64,000 nucleotides of DNA, taken from assembly GCA_963772375.1 (NCBI GenBank), contig CAVYXG010000001.1, positions 1,674,001-1,738,000 of the forward strand. Reading direction: 5' to 3'. The translations under genes and the position numbers were made by a program. The notes under the pieces were generated by a model that was given only the letters and a program-made list of their open reading frames with translations, was not told the origin of the DNA and made no database searches. How positions within the stretch are numbered: position 1 is the first letter of the stretch; each line of letters begins with the position of its first letter. Positions 60,708 to 64,000 of the stretch are shown here, in pieces. This DNA is from DATBHM01 sp963772375 (GTDB taxonomy: Bacteria; Actinomycetota; UBA4738; JACQTL01).

Positions 60708-63476
60708 ATGACGCCCCCCACCACCCCCGAGCACGAGCGCCTCTCGAGCGCCCGCGCTCCCGAGGGGCCGCTGTCGGATGCCGGCCCGTGGGCCCAGTGG
60801 GGCCCGTACCTCTCCGAACGCGCGTGGGGCACCGTCCGGGAGGACTACTCCCCCGGCGGGACCGCCTGGGAGTACTTCCCCCACGACCACGCCCGGTCCC
60901 GCGCGTACCGCTGGAACGAGGACGGCATGGCCGGCATCTCCGACATCCACGGCCGGCTGTGCCTGGCCCTCGCCCTGTGGAACGGCCGCGACCCCATCCT
61001 CAAGGAGCGGATGTTCGGCCTCACCGGCAACGAGGGGAACCACGGCGAGGACGTCAAGGAGTACTGGTGGTTCACCGACGCGCTCCCCAGCCACGCGCTG
61101 CTGAAGTGGCGGTACCACTACCCGCAGGAGGCGTTCCCCTACCGGGATCTGGTCGACACCAACCGGGCGCGGGGCAAGCTCGACCCGGAGTACGAGCTGC
61201 TCGACACGGGAGTCTTCGATCCCGGCTACTGGATCGTCGAGGTCACGTACGCGAAGGCCGAGCCGAACGACGTCCTGCTCCGGATCTCGGTCCGGAACGC
61301 AGGGCCGGCGGCCGACCGGATCCACGTGCTGCCGACGATGTGGTTCCACAACACGTGGTCGTGGGATCCGGGCTCGCCCAAGCCGCGCATCACCGTGGAC
61401 GGTCAGGCGCTCCTGGGCGAGCATCCCGACCTGGGCACGTGGCGGCTCGACGGGGCTCCCGGGCCGGACGGCACCCTGCCGACGGCGCTGTGCTGCGACA
61501 ACGAGACGAACGATCCGCGCCTGTTCCCCGGCTCGCCGGCGACCGCCGCGTATCCGAAGGACGGCATCAACGACCACGTGGTCGAGGGGCGGCCCACCGT
61601 GAACCCCGGCGGCGAGGGCACCAAGGCGGCCTGGTGGTACACGGCCCTGGTGGCGCCCGGCGAGACCGCGGAGTTCCACCTGCGGTTCCGGGACGCTTCG
61701 GCGCCCGACGCCCTCGGCGTCCCGTGGGACGGCGACGTGCTCCGGTCGGTCGTGCACGAGCGCGAGACCGAGGCCGACGAGTTCTACGCCACCGTCACGC
61801 CGGCCGACGCCTCGCCGGAGGAGGCCGCGGTCATGCGGCAGGCGTTCGCCGGCATGATCTGGTCGAAGCAGTACTACCCGTACGACGTCAGCCGGTGGCT
61901 GGACGGCGATCCCGGGCAGCCCGTCCCGCCCCCCGAGCGCCTCCGCGGCCGGAACACCGGCTGGCGGAGCCTCGACGCCGCCGACGTGATGTCGATGCCC
62001 GATCCGTGGGAGTACCCGTGGTTCGCGGCATGGGACCTCGCGTTCCACACGGTGGTGTTCGCGCACGTCGACCCGTGGTTCGCGAAGTACCAGCTGCTGG
62101 CGCTGACCCGCGAGTGGTTCATGCACCCCAACGGCGCGCTGCCGGCGTACGAGTGGTCGTTCGACGACGTGAACCCGCCGGTCCACGCGTGGGCCGCGCT
62201 CAAGGTGTACGGCATCGACGGGGGACGTGACCTGGCGTTCCTCGAGCGGATCTTCCTCAAGCTGCTGGCGAACTTCACCTGGTGGATCAACCGGGAGGAC
62301 GCCGAGGGCAACAACCTGTTCGAGGGCGGGTTCCTGGGGCTCGACAACATCGGCCCGTTCGACCGGTCGCATCTCCCGGTGGCCGGCGAGCTCGAGCAGT
62401 CCGACGGCACGGCGTGGATGGCGTTCTACTCGCTCGCCATGCTCGCCATCGCGGTGGAGCTGGCCCGGGGGAACCGCGCGTACGACGTCGTCGTCACGAA
62501 GTTCCTCGAGCACTTCGTGGCGATCGCCCGGGCCATGAACGACCAGGGCCTGTGGGACCCCGAGGAAGGGTTCTTCTTCGACCGGCTGAGCGTCCCGGGG
62601 CAGGCGCCGATCGCGCTGAAGTACCGGTCGATCGTGGGCGTCCTGCCGCTGATGGCGGGCGTCGAGCTCAAGATCAGGGCCGCCCGGGGCGTCGAGGACC
62701 TCCGGAAGCGCTTCGCGTGGTTCGTCGAACGGCACCGCGGGGACCGGATCGGCGCCGAGGAGGTCGGCGCCATCCGCCAGTCCGCGGACGGGGAGTCGGC
62801 TTGGCTCTCCATCGTCGACGAGGAAAAGCTGCGACGGGTGCTCGCCGAGGTCCTGGACGAGGAGTCGCTGCTCTCGCCATACGGGTTGCGCGCGCTGTCC
62901 CGGCGGCACCTGGCCGACCCGTTCACCGTCACCGTCGGGGACGTCACCGCGACGGTCGACTACGAGCCCGCCGAGTCGACGTCGGCGATGTTCGGCGGGA
63001 ACTCCAACTGGCGGGGCCCGGTGTGGTTCCCGGTGAACTACCTGGTGATCGAGGCGCTCGACCGGTTCGGCGAGGCACTGACCGATGGGCTCGCCGTCGA
63101 GTGCCCCACCGGGTCGGGAACCGCGATGACCCTCGGGGAGGTGGCCGACGAGCTCCGCCGCCGGCTCGTGTCGATCTTCCTTCCCGGGCCCGACGGTCGC
63201 AGGCCGGTCCACGGATGGGTCGAACGCTTCACGAACGACCCCGACTGGAAGGACCTGGTGTTCTTCCACGAGTACTTCCACGGGGACAACGGAGCCGGCC
63301 TCGGCGCGTCGCACCAGACCGGCTGGACCGGGCTGGTCGCCGACCTCATCGCCTCGCGCCGCGCCCGGGTGGGATCGAAGGCCGAGGCGCCGAGGTCGCC
63401 GACGCCCCTGAAGGCTCTCGAGCCATCGGAGCCCCTCGCGGCTCCCAAGCCGAAGAAACCGAAGAAGTCCAAGTAG
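60708..63476 (+). CDS. Large MGH1/GH63-like glucosidase
   Basis: A 922-residue enzyme. SERAWGTVREDYSPGGTAWEYFPHDH opens the N-terminal beta domain; the (alpha/alpha)6 barrel has WEYPWFAAWDLAFHTVVFAHV and EWSFDDVNPPVHAW, GGNSNWRGPVWFPVNYLVIEAL and DWKDLVFFHEYFHGDNG near the end, typical of GH63-type glucosidases. Likely cuts alpha-glucosides or mannosylglycerate/glucosylglycerate. A Lys/Pro tail ends it. No signal peptide; probably cytoplasmic. ATG 60708. Confidence 0.92.
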   Translation: MTPPTTPEHERLSSARAPEGPLSDAGPWAQWGPYLSERAWGTVREDYSPGGTAWEYFPHDHARSRAYRWNEDGMAGISDIHGRLCLALALWNGRDPILKERMFGLTGNEGNHGEDVKEYWWFTDALPSHALLKWRYHYPQEAFPYRDLVDTNRARGKLDPEYELLDTGVFDPGYWIVEVTYAKAEPNDVLLRISVRNAGPAADRIHVLPTMWFHNTWSWDPGSPKPRITVDGQALLGEHPDLGTWRLDGAPGPDGTLPTALCCDNETNDPRLFPGSPATAAYPKDGINDHVVEGRPTVNPGGEGTKAAWWYTALVAPGETAEFHLRFRDASAPDALGVPWDGDVLRSVVHERETEADEFYATVTPADASPEEAAVMRQAFAGMIWSKQYYPYDVSRWLDGDPGQPVPPPERLRGRNTGWRSLDAADVMSMPDPWEYPWFAAWDLAFHTVVFAHVDPWFAKYQLLALTREWFMHPNGALPAYEWSFDDVNPPVHAWAALKVYGIDGGRDLAFLERIFLKLLANFTWWINREDAEGNNLFEGGFLGLDNIGPFDRSHLPVAGELEQSDGTAWMAFYSLAMLAIAVELARGNRAYDVVVTKFLEHFVAIARAMNDQGLWDPEEGFFFDRLSVPGQAPIALKYRSIVGVLPLMAGVELKIRAARGVEDLRKRFAWFVERHRGDRIGAEEVGAIRQSADGESAWLSIVDEEKLRRVLAEVLDEESLLSPYGLRALSRRHLADPFTVTVGDVTATVDYEPAESTSAMFGGNSNWRGPVWFPVNYLVIEALDRFGEALTDGLAVECPTGSGTAMTLGEVADELRRRLVSIFLPGPDGRRPVHGWVERFTNDPDWKDLVFFHEYFHGDNGAGLGASHQTGWTGLVADLIASRRARVGSKAEAPRSPTPLKALEPSEPLAAPKPKKPKKSK

Positions 63477-63530
63477 CCCGTTCGCACCGCCGTTCGGGCG
63501 CGCAGGCCGCCACGGGTATCCTCGCCGCTC

Positions 63531-64000
63531 ATGACCGATGCACAGCGAACGAACGGACCCGCCGATGTCGTGCTGACGGCCGGGCGGGTGTTCTCCGCCG
63601 GATTCTCCGACCCGACGGCGAACGCAGTCGCGATCAGGGGCGGCCGCATTGCGGCGGTCGGGACCCGTGGGGACATCCGGGAGCTGGTTGGACCGGGGAC
63701 GGAGGTCGTCGACTCCCCCCGCGGGACGATCCTTCCCGGCTTCCAGGACGCGCACGTCCACCCGCCGTCCAGCGGGCTGGAGCTGTTGCAGTGCAACCTC
63801 CACGACCTCTCCGCGATCGACGACTACCTGGCGGCGGTGCGCGACTACGCGGCCGCCCACCCGGACCGGCCGTGGATCCTCGGCGGGGGGTGGTCGCTCG
63901 CCTCGTTCCCGGGCGGGATCGCGCACCGCTCGCTGCTGGACGCTGTCGTGCCCGACCGTCCGATCTGCCTGCCCAACCGCGACGGCCACGGCGCGTGGGT
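63531..64000 (+). CDS. Amidohydrolase family protein (YtcJ-like), N-terminal part
   Basis: The first 156 residues: VVLTAGRVFSAGFSDPTANA, IRGGRIAAVGTRGDIREL, LPGFQDAHVHPPSSGLELL with the HxH metal site, and WILGGGWSLASFPGG. Amidohydrolase-3 family. The gene runs past the window edge. Start ATG 63531. Substrate unknown. Confidence 0.88.
   Translation, partial: MTDAQRTNGPADVVLTAGRVFSAGFSDPTANAVAIRGGRIAAVGTRGDIRELVGPGTEVVDSPRGTILPGFQDAHVHPPSSGLELLQCNLHDLSAIDDYLAAVRDYAAAHPDRPWILGGGWSLASFPGGIAHRSLLDAVVPDRPICLPNRDGHGAW

Noticed and set aside
60525..63989. Very long open frame antisense to the glucosidase gene
   Set aside because: In high-GC DNA the complement of a real gene stays open. It is low-complexity Arg/Gly/Asp/Val with no domain, and the sense strand has clear GH63 motifs.
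1..64000. CRISPR array, prophage or integrase
   Set aside because: No regularly spaced repeats, no phage structural or integrase genes were seen.

Overview
The window is high-GC DNA from an actinobacterium. Supporting signs are frequent GTG/TTG starts, stop/start overlaps such as ATGA, GTGA and TGATG, a coproporphyrin-type heme operon with HemQ/ChdC, the MSMEG_4193/DUF3090/SCO1664 trio typical of Actinomycetota, F420-type oxidoreductases and a relic of an Mce-type transporter. Several proteins look divergent from well-studied genera, so an uncultivated or deep-branching lineage is likely. I cannot assign a class from the sequence.

Layout. 0-2.9 kb: stress and redox genes (hemerythrin, OsmC) and a TSUP/DUF1634 permease pair. 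2.9-8.1 kb: phosphate module pstS-pstC-pstA-pstB-phoU-response regulator on the minus strand. The pstS frame is broken about eight times. 8.2-12.2 kb: arsenic island with FmdE-like + TSUP on minus and arsR-acr3-DUF2180 on plus, two near-identical candidate ArsR operators, a repeated 21-bp motif and a truncated arsC. 12.2-18.7 kb: polyphosphate/phosphate genes (Ppx/GppA, SixA, CYTH-CHAD), an unusual UppP and a SenX3/PhoR-like kinase. 18.7-24.9 kb: the actinobacterial trio, sigma factor + Ogt, F420/PPOX protein, NadD-like and eIF2B-like proteins, rhomboid. 24.9-26.1 kb: a gene graveyard around a VOC gene. 26.1-38 kb: membrane proteins, two beta-propeller proteins, an SCP2-hydrolase fusion, an MBL hydrolase, an intact IS630 element, a delta-60 relic, pirin and a VapBC-like pair. 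38-43.9 kb: heme operon hemE-cpfC-chdC-hemC-hemD-hemB, in which HemD carries a DUF952 domain. 43.9-64 kb: an LLM oxidoreductase, a YyaL-like protein, an S55 peptidase, a MoxR-DUF58-DUF4129 operon, an XRE/phasin-like pair, a truncated MlaF-like ATPase, an acyl-CoA ligase, a large GH63-like glucosidase and the start of an amidohydrolase.

How they work together. Phosphate uptake (Pst/PhoU), its two-component signalling, polyphosphate turnover and detoxification of the phosphate analogue arsenate sit in one 18-kb block. The heme operon supplies nearly the whole coproporphyrin route, but no CgoX is seen here. I found no CRISPR array, tRNA, rRNA or prophage. The strongest leads for something undescribed are the ArsR/FmdE/TSUP regulon with its shared motifs, the HemD-DUF952 fusion, the polyphosphate gene island and the scars of gene loss (pstS, arsC, mce/mlaF, the 25-kb graveyard). 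None of these alone proves a new system.
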